NCBI GenBank assembly: GCA_035610365.1
Contig: CM069435.1
Location: forward strand, 87,391,389 to 87,455,388
Origin: Aquatica leii
Taxonomy: Eukaryota; Arthropoda; Insecta; Coleoptera; Lampyridae
Direction: 5' to 3'
Length of the DNA stretch: 64,000 nt
The translations under genes and the position numbers were made by a program. The stretch's first letter is position 1; each line of letters opens with the position of its first letter. This document shows positions 25,701 to 39,200 of this stretch, one piece after another. The notes under the pieces are model-generated. The model was not told where the DNA came from. It saw only the letters and a list, made by a program, of their open reading frames with translations, and searched no databases.

Positions 25701-28700
25701 AAATTTTACAAAAAAACAAACATGGTTGACCTAAAGCCTACTGCTATAAGGCGAAATCCAAGAGAGGTGTTAAAATATCCAATATTTGTAAAAAAAATCA
25801 TCTTTTGTTTACTACCAAGAACCTATATTTAACGTCAAAAAGTTAACTTTGACAAGAAAATAATTGAGTCAAAAAATACAAACAGTTAATTTAATGATAG
25901 TTAAATTTCTTTGAGAAAGTTAATGATACGTTGTTTACATTTGCACGAAACCTACACAATTCTTTTTTTTAATTCCAAGTGTAATTAAATTTTACAAAAA
26001 ACAAACATGGTTGACCTATAGCCTACTGCTATAATGTGATATCCAAGAGAGGTATTAAAATATGCATTACCTGTTAAAAAAATACTAACTTTTTGTTACG
26101 TACCAAGAAGCTAGGTTTGGCGTCAAAAATTTAAGTTTGATTTGTCAATAATTGAGTAAAAAAATGTTTTTTTTGTTTTCTTTACATTTGCGCGAGATCT
26201 GCACCATCTTATTTTTAAAAATTTCTAGTGTAATTAAATTTTACAAAAACCAAACCATTAAATCTTATATGTTAAAAAAAATAATTTATTGTTCACTACC
26301 AAGAAGCTAGATTAGACGTAAGAAAAATTAACTTTGACACGTAAATAAACCAGTCAAAAATACAATCATAGTTTATATAATAACATTTAAAATTCTTTGA
26401 TAAAGTTAAATGATACTTTGTATACATTTGCACGAGACCTACACAATTCTTCTTCAAACATGGTTGACCTATATGCTATAAGAAGTTAAAGGAAGGTATT
26501 AAAATCTCCATTACATGTTAAAAAAAAATAATTTTTTGTTTACTATCAAGAAGCTAGAATTAACGTCAAAGAATTAGGCTTGACATGTAAATAATTGAGT
26601 CAAAAAAATACAACCAGTTAATTTAATAATCGTTAAAATTCTTTGAGAAAGTTAATGATACTTTGTTTACATTTGTAGGAGGCCTACACAATTTTTTTAA
26701 ATTCCAAGTGTAACTAAATTTTACAAAAAACAAACATGGTTGACCTAAAGCCTACTGCTATAAGGCGAAATCCAAGAGAGGTGTTAAAATATCCAATATT
26801 TGTAAAAAAAATCATCTTTTGTTTACTACCAAGAACCTATATTTAACGTCAAAAAGTTAACTTTGACAAGAAAATAATTGAGTCAAAAAAATACAAACAG
26901 TTAATTTAATGATAGTTAAATTTCTTTGAGAAAGTTAATGATACTTTGTTTACATTTGCACGAAACCTACACAATTCTTTTTTTAAATTCCAAGTGTAAT
27001 TAAATTTTACAAAAAAACAAACATGGTTGACCTATAGCCTACTGCTATAATGTGATATCCAAGAGAGGTATTAAAATATGCATTACCTGTTAAAAAAATA
27101 ATAACTTTTTGTTTAGTACCAAGAAGCTAGATTTGACGTCAAAAAATTAACTTTGATTTGTCAATAATTGAGTAAAAAAATGTTTTTTTTGTTTTCTTTA
27201 CATTTGCGCGAGATCTGCACCATCTTATTTTTTAAAAATTTCTAGTGTAATTAAATTTTACAAAAACCAAACCATTAAATCTTATATGTTAAAAAAAATA
27301 ATTTATTGTTCACTACCAAGAAGCTAGATTAGACGTAAGAAAAATTAACTTTGACACGTAAATAATCGAGTCAAAAAATACAATCATAGTTTATATAATA
27401 ACATTTAAAATTCTTTGATAAAGTTAAATGATACTTTGTATACATTTGCACGAGACCTACACAATTCTTCTTCAAACATGGTTGACCTATATGCTATAAG
27501 AAGTTAAAGGAAGGTATTAAAATCTCCATTACATGTTAAAAAAAAATAATTTTTTGTTTACTATCAAGAAGCTAGAATTAACGTCAAAGAATTAGGCTTG
27601 ACATGTAAATAATTGAGTCAAAAAAATACAACCAGTTAATTTAATAATCGTTAAAATTCTTTGAGAAAGTTAATGATACTTTGTTTACATTTGTAGGAGG
27701 CCTACACAATTTTTAAATTCCAAGTGTAACTAAATTTTACAAAAACAAACATGGTTGACCTAAAGCCTACTGCTATAAGGCGAAATCCAAGAGAGGTGTT
27801 AAAATATCCAATATTTGTAAAAAATCATCTTTTGTTTACTACCAAGAACCTATATTTAACGTCAAAAGTTAACTTTGACAAGAAAATAATTGAGTCAAAA
27901 AATACAAACAGTTAATTTAATGATAGTTAAATTTCTTTGAGAAAGTTAATGATACTTTGTTTACATTTGCACGAGACCTACACAATTCTTTTTTTAAATT
28001 CCAAGTGTAATTAAATTTTACAAAAAAACAAACATGGTTGACCTATAGCCTACTGCTATAATGTGATATCCAAGAGAGGTATTAAAATATGCATTACCTG
28101 TTAAAAAAATAATAACTTTTGTTTAGTACCAAGAAGCTAGATTTGACGTCAAAAATTAACTTTGATTTGTCAATAATTGAGTAAAAAAATGTTTTTTTTG
28201 TTTTCTTTACATTTGCGCGAGATCTGCACCATCTTATTTTTTAAAAATTTCTAGTGTAATTAAATTTTACAAAAACCAAACCATTAAATCTTATATGTTA
28301 AAAAAAATAATTTATTGTTCACTACCAAGAAGCTAGATTAGACGTAAGAAAAATTAACTTTGACACGTAAATAATCGAGTCAAAAAATACAATCATAGTT
28401 TATATAATAACATTTAAAATTCTTTGATAAAGTTAAATGATACTTTGTATACATTTGCACGAGACCTACACAATTCTTCTTCAAACATGGTTGACCTATA
28501 TGCTATAAGAAGTTAAAGGAAGGTATTAAAATCTCCATTACATGTTAAAAAAAAATAATTTTTTGTTTACTATCAAGAAGCTAGAATTAACGTCAAAGAA
28601 TTAGGCTTGACATGTAAATAATTGAGTCAAAAAAATACAACCAGTTAATTTAATAATCGTTAAAATTCTTTGAGAAAGTTAATGATACTTTGTTTACATT

Positions 28701-31700
28701 TGTAGGAGACCTACACAATTTTTAAATTCCAAGTGTAACTAAATTTTACAAAAAAACAAACATGGTTGACCTAAAGCCTACTGCTATAAGGCGAAATCCA
28801 AGAGAGGTGTTAAAATATCCAATATTTGTAAAAAAAATCATCTTTTGTTTACTACCAAGAACCTATATTTAACGTCAAAAAGTTAACTTTGACAAGAAAA
28901 TAATTGAGTCAAAAAAATACAAACAGTTAATTTAATGATAGTTAAATTTCTTTGAGAAAGTTAATGATACTTTGTTTACATTTGCACGAGACCTACACAA
29001 TTCTTTTTTTAAATTCCAAGTGTAATTAAATTTTACAAAAAAACAAACATGGTTGACGTAAAGCCTACTGCTATAAGGCGAAATATAAGAGAGGTGTTAA
29101 AATATCCAATATCTGTAAAAAAAATCATTTTTTGTTTACTACCAAGAAGCTAGATTTGACGTCAAAAAATTAACTTTGACAAGTAAATAATTGAGTCAAA
29201 AAAATACAAACAGTTAATTTAATAATAGTTAAAATTCTTTAAGAAAGTTAATGATACTTTGTTTACATTTGCACGAGACCTACACAAATTTTTTTTTGAA
29301 TTCCAAGTGTAACTAAATTTTACAAAAAAACAAACATGGTTGACCTATAGCCTACTGCTATAAGGTGATATCCAAGAGAGGTATTAAAATATGCATTACC
29401 TGTTAAAAAAATAATAACTTTTTGTTTAGTACCAAGAAGCTAGATTTGACGTCAAAAAATTAACTTTGATTTGTCAATAATTGAGTAAAAAAATGTTTTT
29501 TTTGTTTTCTTTACATTTGCGCGAGATCTGCACCATCTTATTTTTTAAAAATTTCTAGTGTAATTAAATTTTACAAAAACCAAACCATTAAATCTTATAT
29601 GTTAAAAAAAATAATTTATTGTTTACTACCAAGAAGCTAGATTAGACGTAAGAAAAATTAACTTTGACACGTAAATAATCGAGTCAAAAAATACAAACGT
29701 AGTTTATATAATAATATTTAAAATTCTTTGATAAAGTTAAATGATGCTTTGTATACATTTGCATGAGACCTACACAATTCTTCTTCAAACATGGTTGACC
29801 TATATGCTATAAGATGAAGTTAAAGGAAGGTATTAAAATCTCCATCACATGTTAAAAAAAAATAATTTTTTATTTACTATCAAGAAGCTAGAATTAACGT
29901 CAAAGAATTAGGCTTGACATGTAAATAATTGAGTCAAAAAAATACAACCAGTTAATTTAACAATAGTTAAAATTCTTTGAGATAGGTAATGACACTTTGT
30001 TCACATTTGCACGAGACCTACACAATTCTTTTTTTTTAATTCTAAGTGTATCTAAATTTTTATAGAAAAACAAACATGGTTGATCTAAAGCCTACTGCTA
30101 TAAGGTGAAATCCAAGAGAGATATTAAAATATCCAATATCTGTTAAAGAAATAATAACTTTTTGTTCACTACTAAGAAGCTAGATTTGATGTCAAAAATT
30201 AACTTTGACAAGTAAATAATTGAGTCAAAAAAATACAAACAGTTAATTTAATGATAGTTAAATTTCTTTGAGAAAGTTAATGATACTTTGTTTACATTTG
30301 CACGAAACCTACACAATTCTTTTTTTAAATTCCAAGTGTAATTAAATTTTACAAAAAAACAAACATGGTTGACCTATAGCCTACTGCTATAATGTGATAT
30401 CCAAGAGAGGTATTAAAATATGCATTACCTGTTAAAAAAATAATAACTTTTTGTTTAGTACCAAGAAGCTAGATTTGACGTCAAAAAATTAACTTTGATT
30501 TGTCAATAATTGAGTAAAAAAATGTTTTTTTTGTTTTCTTTACATTTGCGCGAGATCTGCACCATCTTATTTTTAAAAATTTCTAGTGTAATTAAATTTT
30601 ACAAAAACCAAACCATTAAATCTTATATGTTAAAAAAAATAATTTATTGTTCACTACCAAGAAGCTAGATTAGACGTAAGAAAAATTAACTTTGACACGT
30701 AAATAATCGAGTCAAAAAATACAATCATAGTTTATATAATAACATTTAAAATTCTTTGATAAAGTTAAATGATACTTTGTATACATTTGCACGAGACCTA
30801 CACAATTCTTCTTCAAACATGGTTGACCTATATGCTATAAGAAGTTAAAGGAAGGTATTAAAATCTCCATTACATGTTAAAAAAATAATTTTTTGTTTAC
30901 TATCAAGAAGCTAGAATTAACGTCAAAGAATTAGGCTTGACATGTAAATAATTGAGTCAAAAAATACAACCAGTTAATTTAATAATCGTTAAAATTCTTT
31001 GAGAAAGTTAATGATACTTTGTTTACATTTGTAGGAGGCCTACACAATTTTTAAATTCCAAGTGTAACTAAATTTTACAAAAAACAAACATGGTTGACCT
31101 AAAGCCTACTGCTATAAGGCGAAATCCAAGAGAGGTGTTAAAATATCCAATATTTGTAAAAAATCATCTTTTGTTTACTACCAAGAACCTATATTTAACG
31201 TCAAAAAGTTAACTTTGACAAGAAAATAATTGAGTCAAAAAATACAAACAGTTAATTTAATGATAGTTAAATTTCTTTGAGAAAGTTAATGATACTTTGT
31301 TTACATTTGCACGAAACCTACACAATTCTTTTTAAATTCCAAGTGTAATTAAATTTTACAAAAAAACAAACATGGTTGACCTATAGCCTACTGCTATAAT
31401 GTGATATCCAAGAGAGGTATTAAAATATGCATTACCTGTTAAAAAATAATAACTTTTGTTTAGTACCAAGAAGCTAGATTTGACGTCAAAAAATTAACTT
31501 TGATTTGTCAATAATTGAGTAAAAAATGTTTTTTTGTTTTCTTTACATTTGCGCGAGATCTGCACCATCTTATTTTTAAAAATTTCTAGTGTAATTAAAT
31601 TTTACAAAAACCAAACCATTAAATCTTATATGTTAAAAAAAATAATTTATTGTTCACTACCAAGAAGCTAGATTAGACGTAAGAAAAATTAACTTTGACA

Positions 31701-33293
31701 CGTAAATAATCGAGTCAAAAAATACAATCATAGTTTATATAATAACATTTAAAATTCTTTGATAAAGTTAAATGATACTTTGTATACATTTGCACGAGAC
31801 CTACACAATTCTTCTTCAAACATGGTTGACCTATATGCTATAAGAAGTTAAAGGAAGGTATTAAAATCTCCATTACATGTTAAAAAAAAATAATTTTTTG
31901 TTTACTATCAAGAAGCTAGAATTAACGTCAAAGAATTAGGCTTGACATGTAAATAATTGAGTCAAAAAAATACAACCAGTTAATTTAATAATCGTTAAAA
32001 TTCTTTGAGAAAGTTAATGATACTTTGTTTACATTTGTAGGAGGCCTACACAATTTTTTTAAATTCCAAGTGTAACTAAATTTTACAAAAAAACAAACAT
32101 GGTTGACCTAAAGCCTACTGCTATAAGGCGAAATCCAAGAGAGGTGTTAAAATATCCAATATTTGTAAAAAAAATCATCTTTTGTTTACTACCAAGAACC
32201 TATATTTAACGTCAAAAAGTTATATTTGACAAGAAAATAATTGAGTCAAAAAAATACAAACAGTTAATTTAATGATAGTTAAATTTCTTTGAGAAAGTTA
32301 ATGATACTTTGTTTACATTTGCACGAGACCTACACAATTCTTTTTTTAAATTCCAAGTGTAATTAAATTTTACAAAAAAACAAACATGGTTGACCTATAG
32401 CCTACTGCTATAATGTGATATCCAAGAGAGGTATTAAAATATGCATGATCTGTTAAAAAAATAATAACTTTTTGTTTAGTACCAAGAAGCTAGATTTGAC
32501 GTCAAAAAATTAACTTTGATTTGTCAATAATTGAGTAAAAAAATGTTTTTTTTGTTTTCTTTACATTTGCGCGAGATCTGCACCATCTTATTTTTTAAAA
32601 ATTTCTAGTGTAATTAAATTTTACAAAAACCAAACCATTAAATCTTATATGTTAAAAAAAATAATTTATTGTTCACTACCAAGAAGCTAGATTAGACGTA
32701 AGAAAAATTAACTTTGACACGTAAATAATCGAGTCAAAAAATACAATCATAGTTTATATAATAACATTTAAAATTCTTTGATAAAGTTAAATGATACTTT
32801 GTATACATTTGCACGAGACCTACACAATTCTTCTTCAAACATGGTTGACCTATATGCTATAAGAAGTTAAAGGAAGGTATTAAAATCTCCATTACATGTT
32901 AAAAAAAATAATTTTTTGTTTACTATCAAGAAGCTAGAATTAACGTCAAAGAATTAGGCTTGACATGTAAATAATTGAGTCAAAAAAATACAACCAGTTA
33001 ATTTAATAATCGTTAAAAATCTTTGAGATAATTAATGACACTTTGTTTACATTTGCACGAGACCTACACAATTCTTTTTTTTAATTCCAAGTGTATCTAA
33101 ATTTTTACACAAAAAAAAACATAGTTGACCTAAAGCCTGCAGCTATAAGGTAAAATCTAAGAGATGTATTAAAATATCAAATTATCTGTTAAAAAATAAT
33201 AACTTTTTGTTCACTACCAAGAAGCTAGATTTGACGTCAAAAAATTAACTTTGATTTGTCAATAATTGAGTAAAAAAATGTTTTTTTGTTTTC
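7728..33293. repeat. Satellite array, homogeneous higher-order-repeat core
   Basis: Tandem monomers share the landmarks TTTACATTTG, AAGTGTAATTAAATTTTAC, AACATGGTTGACC, CCAAGAGAGGTATTAAAATA, CAAGAAGCTAGA and TTGACGTCAA. Four types alternate in fixed order. Type A is about 247 bp, type B about 241 bp (CTTTACATTTGCGCGAGA), type C about 245 bp (GTATACATTTG) and type D about 284 bp (TTTGTAGGAG). Together they form a unit of about 1.01 kb. B-type landmarks at 8,081, 9,092, 10,395, 11,401, 12,409, 13,707, 14,720, 15,734 and 16,752, continuing to 33,293, show mostly 1.00-1.03 kb steps, with some of about 1.30 kb (one extra monomer) and some of about 0.73 kb (one fewer). Equivalent positions in different units are nearly identical apart from A/T run length, whereas types differ clearly from one another. 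No gene is present; ORFs such as 19,794-20,006 are repeat translations. Confidence 0.95.
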
Positions 33294-36200
33294 TTTACAT
33301 TTGCGCGAGATCTGCACCATCTTATTTTTTAAAAATTTCTAGTGTAATTAAATTTTACAAAAACCAAACCATTAAATCTTATATGTTAAAAAAAAATAAT
33401 TTATTGTTCACTACCAAGAAGCTAGATTAGACGTAAGAAAAATTAACTTTGACACGTAAATAATCGAGTCAAAAAATACAAACGTAGTTTATATAATAAT
33501 ATTTAAAATTCTTTGATAAAGTTAAATGATGCTTTGTATACATTTGCATGAGACCTACACAATTCTTCTTCAAACATGGTTGACCTATATGCTATAAGAT
33601 GAAGTTAAAGGAAGGTATTAAAATCTCCATCACATGTTAAAAAAAAATAATTTTTTATTTACTATCAAGAAGCTAGAATTAACGTCAAAGAATTAGGCTT
33701 GACATGTAAATAATTGAGTCAAAAAAATACAACCAGTTAATTTAATAATCGTTAAAATTCTTTGAGAAAGTTATTGATACTTTGTTTACAACAAACAAGG
33801 TTGACCAAAAGCCTACTGCTATAAGGCGAAATCCAAGAGATGTGTTACAATATCCGTAAAAAAAATCATTTTTTGTTTACTACCAAAAAGCTAGATTTAA
33901 CGTCAAAAAGTTAGACTTGACGTCAAAAAATTAACTTTGACAAGAAAATAATTGAGTCAAAAAAATACAAACAGTTAATTTAATGATAGTTAAATTTCTT
34001 TGAGAAAGTTAATGATACTTTGTTTACATTTGCACGAGACCTACACAATTCTTTTTTTTTTTAATTCCAAGTGTAAGTAAATTTTACAGAAAAACAAACA
34101 TAGTTGACCTAAAGCCTACTGCTATAAGGCAAAATCCAAGAGAGGTATTAAAAAATCCAATATCTGTAAAAAAAATTTTTTGTTTACTACCAAGAAGCTA
34201 GATTTGACATCAAAAAATTAACTTGGACATGTAAATAATTGAGTAAAAAAAAATACAAATATAGTTAATTTAACAGTAGTTAAAATTCTTTGAGAAAGTT
34301 AATGATAATTTGTTTACATTTGCACGAGACCTACACAATTCTTCTTTTTAATTCCAAGTGTAATTAAATTTTACAAAAAACAAATACGTTGACCTAAAGT
34401 CTACTTTGCGATAACATAAAATCCAAGAGAGGTAGGCAAATATCCATTCTCTGTTAAAAAAAACAATAACTTTTTGTTCACTACCAAGATTGACATCAAA
34501 AAATTAACTTTGACATGTAAATAATTAAGTAAAACAAATACAAACAAAGTTAATTATACTTGGTATACATTGGCACGAGACCTACACAATTCTTCTTTTT
34601 AATTCCAAGTGTAATTAAAGTTTACAGAAAAACAAACATGGTTAATCTAAAGCCTACTGCTATAAAGCGAAATCCAAGAGATGTATAAAATACCCAATAT
34701 CTGCAAAAAAAATCATTTTTTGTTTACTACCAAAAAGCTAGATTTGACGTCAAAAAATTAACTTTGACAAGTAAATAATTGAGTCAAAAAAATACAAACA
34801 GTTAATTTAATAATAGTTAAAATTCTTTGAGAAAGTTAATGATACTTTGTTTACATTTGCACGAGACCTACACAATTAATTCCAAGTGTATCTAAATTTT
34901 TACACAAAAAAAACATAGTTGACCTAAAGCCTGCAGCTATAAGGTAAAATCTAAGAGAGCTATTAAAATATCAAATTATCTGTTAAAAAATAATAACTTT
35001 TTGTTCACTACCAAGAAGCTAGATTTGACGTCAAAAAATTAACTTTGACATGTAGTAAATGACACTTTGTTTACATTTGCACGAGACCTACACAATTCTT
35101 TTTTTTTTAATTCCAAGTGTAACTAAATTTTACAAAAAAACAAACATGGTTGACCTAAAGCCTACTGCTATAAAGCGAAATCCAAGAGATGTATTAATTC
35201 AATATCTGTAAAAAAAGTTTTTTTGTTTACTACCAAGAAGCTAGATTTGACGTCAAAAAATTAACTTGGACATGTAAATAATTGAGTAAAAAAAATACAA
35301 ATATAGTTAATTTAACAGTAGTTAAAATTCTTTGAGAAAGTTAATGATACTTTGTTTACATTTGCACGAGACCTACACAATTCTTCTTTTTAATTTCAAG
35401 TGTAATTAAATTTTACAAAAAACAAACATGTTGACCTAAAGTCTACTTTGCTATAACATTAAATCCAAGAGAGGTAGTCAAATATCCATTATCTGTTAAA
35501 AAAACAATAACTTTTTGTTCACTATCAAGATTGACATCAAAAAATTAACTTTGACATGTAAATAATTGAGTAAAACAAATACAAACAAAGTTATTTATAC
35601 TTGGTATACATTGGTACGGGACCTACACAATTCTTCTTTTTAATTCCAAGTGTAATTAAATTTTACAGAAAAACAAACATGGTTGATCTAAAGCCTACTG
35701 CTATAAAGCGAAATCCAAGAGAGGTATAAAATATCCAATATCTGCAAAAAAATCATTTTTTGTTTACTACCAAAAAGCTAGATTTGACGTCAAAAAATGA
35801 ACTTTGACAAGTAAATAATTGAGTCAAAAAAATACAAACAGTTAATTTAATAATAGTTAAAATCCTTTAAGAAAGTTAATGATACTTTGTTTACATTTGC
35901 ACGAGACCTACACAATTAATTCCAAGTGTAATTAAATTTTACAAAAAAAACAAACATGGTTGACCTATAGCCTACTGCTATAATGTGATATCCAAGAGAG
36001 GTATTAAAATATGCATGATCTGTTAAAAAAATAATAACTTTTTGTTTAGTACCAAGAAGCTAGATTTGACGTCAAAAAATTAACTTTGATTTGTCAATAA
36101 TTGAGTAAAAAAATGTTTTTTTTGTTTTCTTTACATTTGCGCGAGATCTGCACCATCTTATTTTTTAAAAATTTCTAGTGTAATTAAATTTTACAAAAAC

Positions 36201-39200
36201 CAAACCATTAAATCTTATATGTTAAAAAAAATAATTTATTGTTCACTACCAAGAAGCTAGATTAGACGTAAGAAAAATTAACTTTGACACGTAAATAATC
36301 GAGTCAAAAAATACAATCATAGTTTATATAATAACATTTAAAATTCTTTGATAAAGTTAAATGATACTTTGTATACATTTGCACGAGACCTACACAATTC
36401 TTCTTCAAACATGGTTGACCTATATGCTATAAGAAGTTAAAGGAAGGTATTAAAATCTCCATTACATGTTAAAAAAAAATAATTTTTTGTTTACTATCAA
36501 GAAGCTAGAATTAACGTCAAAGAATTAGGCTTGACATGTAAATAATTGAGTCAAAAAAATACAACCAGTTAATTTAATAATCGTTAAAATTCTTTGAGAA
36601 AGTTAATGATACTTTGTTTACATTTGCACGAGACCTACACAAATTTTTTTTTTAATTCCAAGTGTAACTAAATTTTACAAAAAAACAAACATGGTTGACC
36701 TATAGCCTACTGCTATAAGGTGATATCCAAGAGAGGTATTAAAATATGCATTACCTGTTAAAAAAATAATAACTTTTTGTTTAGTACCAAGAAGCTAGAT
36801 TTGACGTCAAAAAATTAACTTTGATTTGTCAATAATTGAGTAAAAAAATGTTTTTTTTGTTTTCTTTACATTTGCGCGAGATCTGCACCATCTTATTTTT
36901 TAAAAATTTCTAGTGTAATTAAATTTTACAAAAACCAAACCATTAAATCTTATATGTTAAAAAAAAATAATTTATTGTTCACTACCAAGAAGCTAGATTA
37001 GACGTAAGAAAAATTAACTTTGACACGTAAATAATCGAGTCAAAAAATACAAACGTAGTTTATATAATAATATTTAAAATTCTTTGATAAAGTTAAATGA
37101 TGCTTTGTATACATTTGCATGAGACCTACACAATTCTTCTTCAAACATGGTTGACCTATATGCTATAAGATGAAGTTAAAGGAAGGTATTAAAATCTCCA
37201 TCACATGTTAAAAAAAAATAATTTTTTATTTACTATCAAGAAGCTAGAATTAACGTCAAAGAATTAGGCTTGACATGTAAATAATTGAGTCAAAAAAATA
37301 CAACCAGTTAATTTAATAATCGTTAAAATTCTTTGAGAAAGTTATTGATACTTTGTTTACAACAAACAAGGTTGACCAAAAGCCTACTGCTATAAGGCGA
37401 AATCCAAGAGATGTGTTACAATATCCGTAAAAAAAATCATTTTTTGTTTACTACCAAAAAGCTAGATTTAACGTCAAAAAGTTAGACTTGACGTCAAAAA
37501 ATTAACTTTGACAAGAAAATAATTGAGTCAAAAAAATACAAACAGTTAATTTAATGATAGTTAAATTTCTTTGAGAAAGTTAATGATACTTTGTTTACAT
37601 TTGCACGAGACCTACACAATTCTTTTTTTTTTTAATTACAAGTGTAATTACATTTTACGAAAAACAAACATGTTGACCTAAAGTCTACTATGCTATAAGA
37701 TGAAATCCAAAAGAGGTAGTAAAATATCCATCATATGTTAAAAAAACAATAACTTTTTGTTCACTACCAAGAAGCTAGATTTGACGTCAAAAAATTAACC
37801 TTGACAAGTAAATAATTGAGTCAAAAAAATACAAATATAGTTAATTTAACAATAGTTAAAATTCTTTGAGATAGGTAATGACACTTTGTTCACATTTGCA
37901 CGAGACCTACACAATTCTTTTTTTTTAATTCTAAGTGTATCTAAATTTTTATAGAAAAAAACAAATACGTTGACCTAAAGTCTACTTTGCGATAACATAA
38001 AATCCAAGAGAGGTAGGCAAATATCCATTCTCTGTTAAAAAAAACAATAACTTTTTGTTCACTACCAAGATTGACATCAAAAAATTAACTTTGACATGTA
38101 AATAATTAAGTAAAACAAATACAAACAAAGTTAATTATACTTGGTATACATTGGCACGAGACCTACACAATTCTTCTTTTTAATTCCAAGTGTAATTAAA
38201 GTTTACAGAAAAACAAACATGGTTAATCTAAAGCCTACTGCTATAAAGCGAAATCCAAGAGATGTATAAAATACCCAATATCTGCAAAAAAAATCATTTT
38301 TTGTTTACTACCAAAAAGCTAGATTTGACGTCAAAAAATTAACTTTGACAAGTAAATAATTGAGTCAAAAAAATACAAACAGTTAATTTAATAATAGTTA
38401 AAATTCTTTGAGAAAGTTAATGATACTTTGTTTACATTTGCACGAGACCTACACAATTAATTCCAAGTGTAATTAAATTTTACCAAAAAACAAGCATGGT
38501 TGACCTAAAGGCTCTAGCTATAAGGTAAAATCTAAGAGAGGTATTAATATATCCATTATCTGTTAAAAAAATAATAACTTCTTGTTCACTACCAAGAAGC
38601 TAGATTTGACGTCAAAAAATTAACTTTGAGATATAGTTAATGACACTTTGTTTACATTTGCACAAGACCTACACAATTCTTTTTTTTTCATTCCAAGTGT
38701 AACTAAATTTTACAAACAAAACAAACATGGTTGACCTAAAGCCTACTGCTATAAGGCAAAATTCAAGAGAGGTATTAAAATATCCAATATCTGTAAAAAA
38801 AATTTTTTTGTTTACTACCAAGGAGCTAGATTTGACGTCAAAAAATTAACTTGGACATGTAAATAATTGAGTAAAAAAAATACAAATATAGTTAATTTAA
38901 CAGTAGTTAAAATTCTTTGAGAAAGTTAATGATACTTTGTTTACATTTGCACGACACCTACACAATTCTTTTTTTTAATTACAAGTGTAATTACATTTTA
39001 CAAAAAAACAAACATGTTGACCTAAAGCCTACTATGTTATAAGATGAAATCCAAGAGAAGTAGTAAAATATTCATTATCTGTTAAAAAAACAATAACTTT
39101 TTGTTCATTACCAAGATTGACGTCAAAAAATTAACTTTGACATGTAAATAATTGAGTAAAACAAATACAAAGTTAATTATACTTGGTATAAATTTGCACG

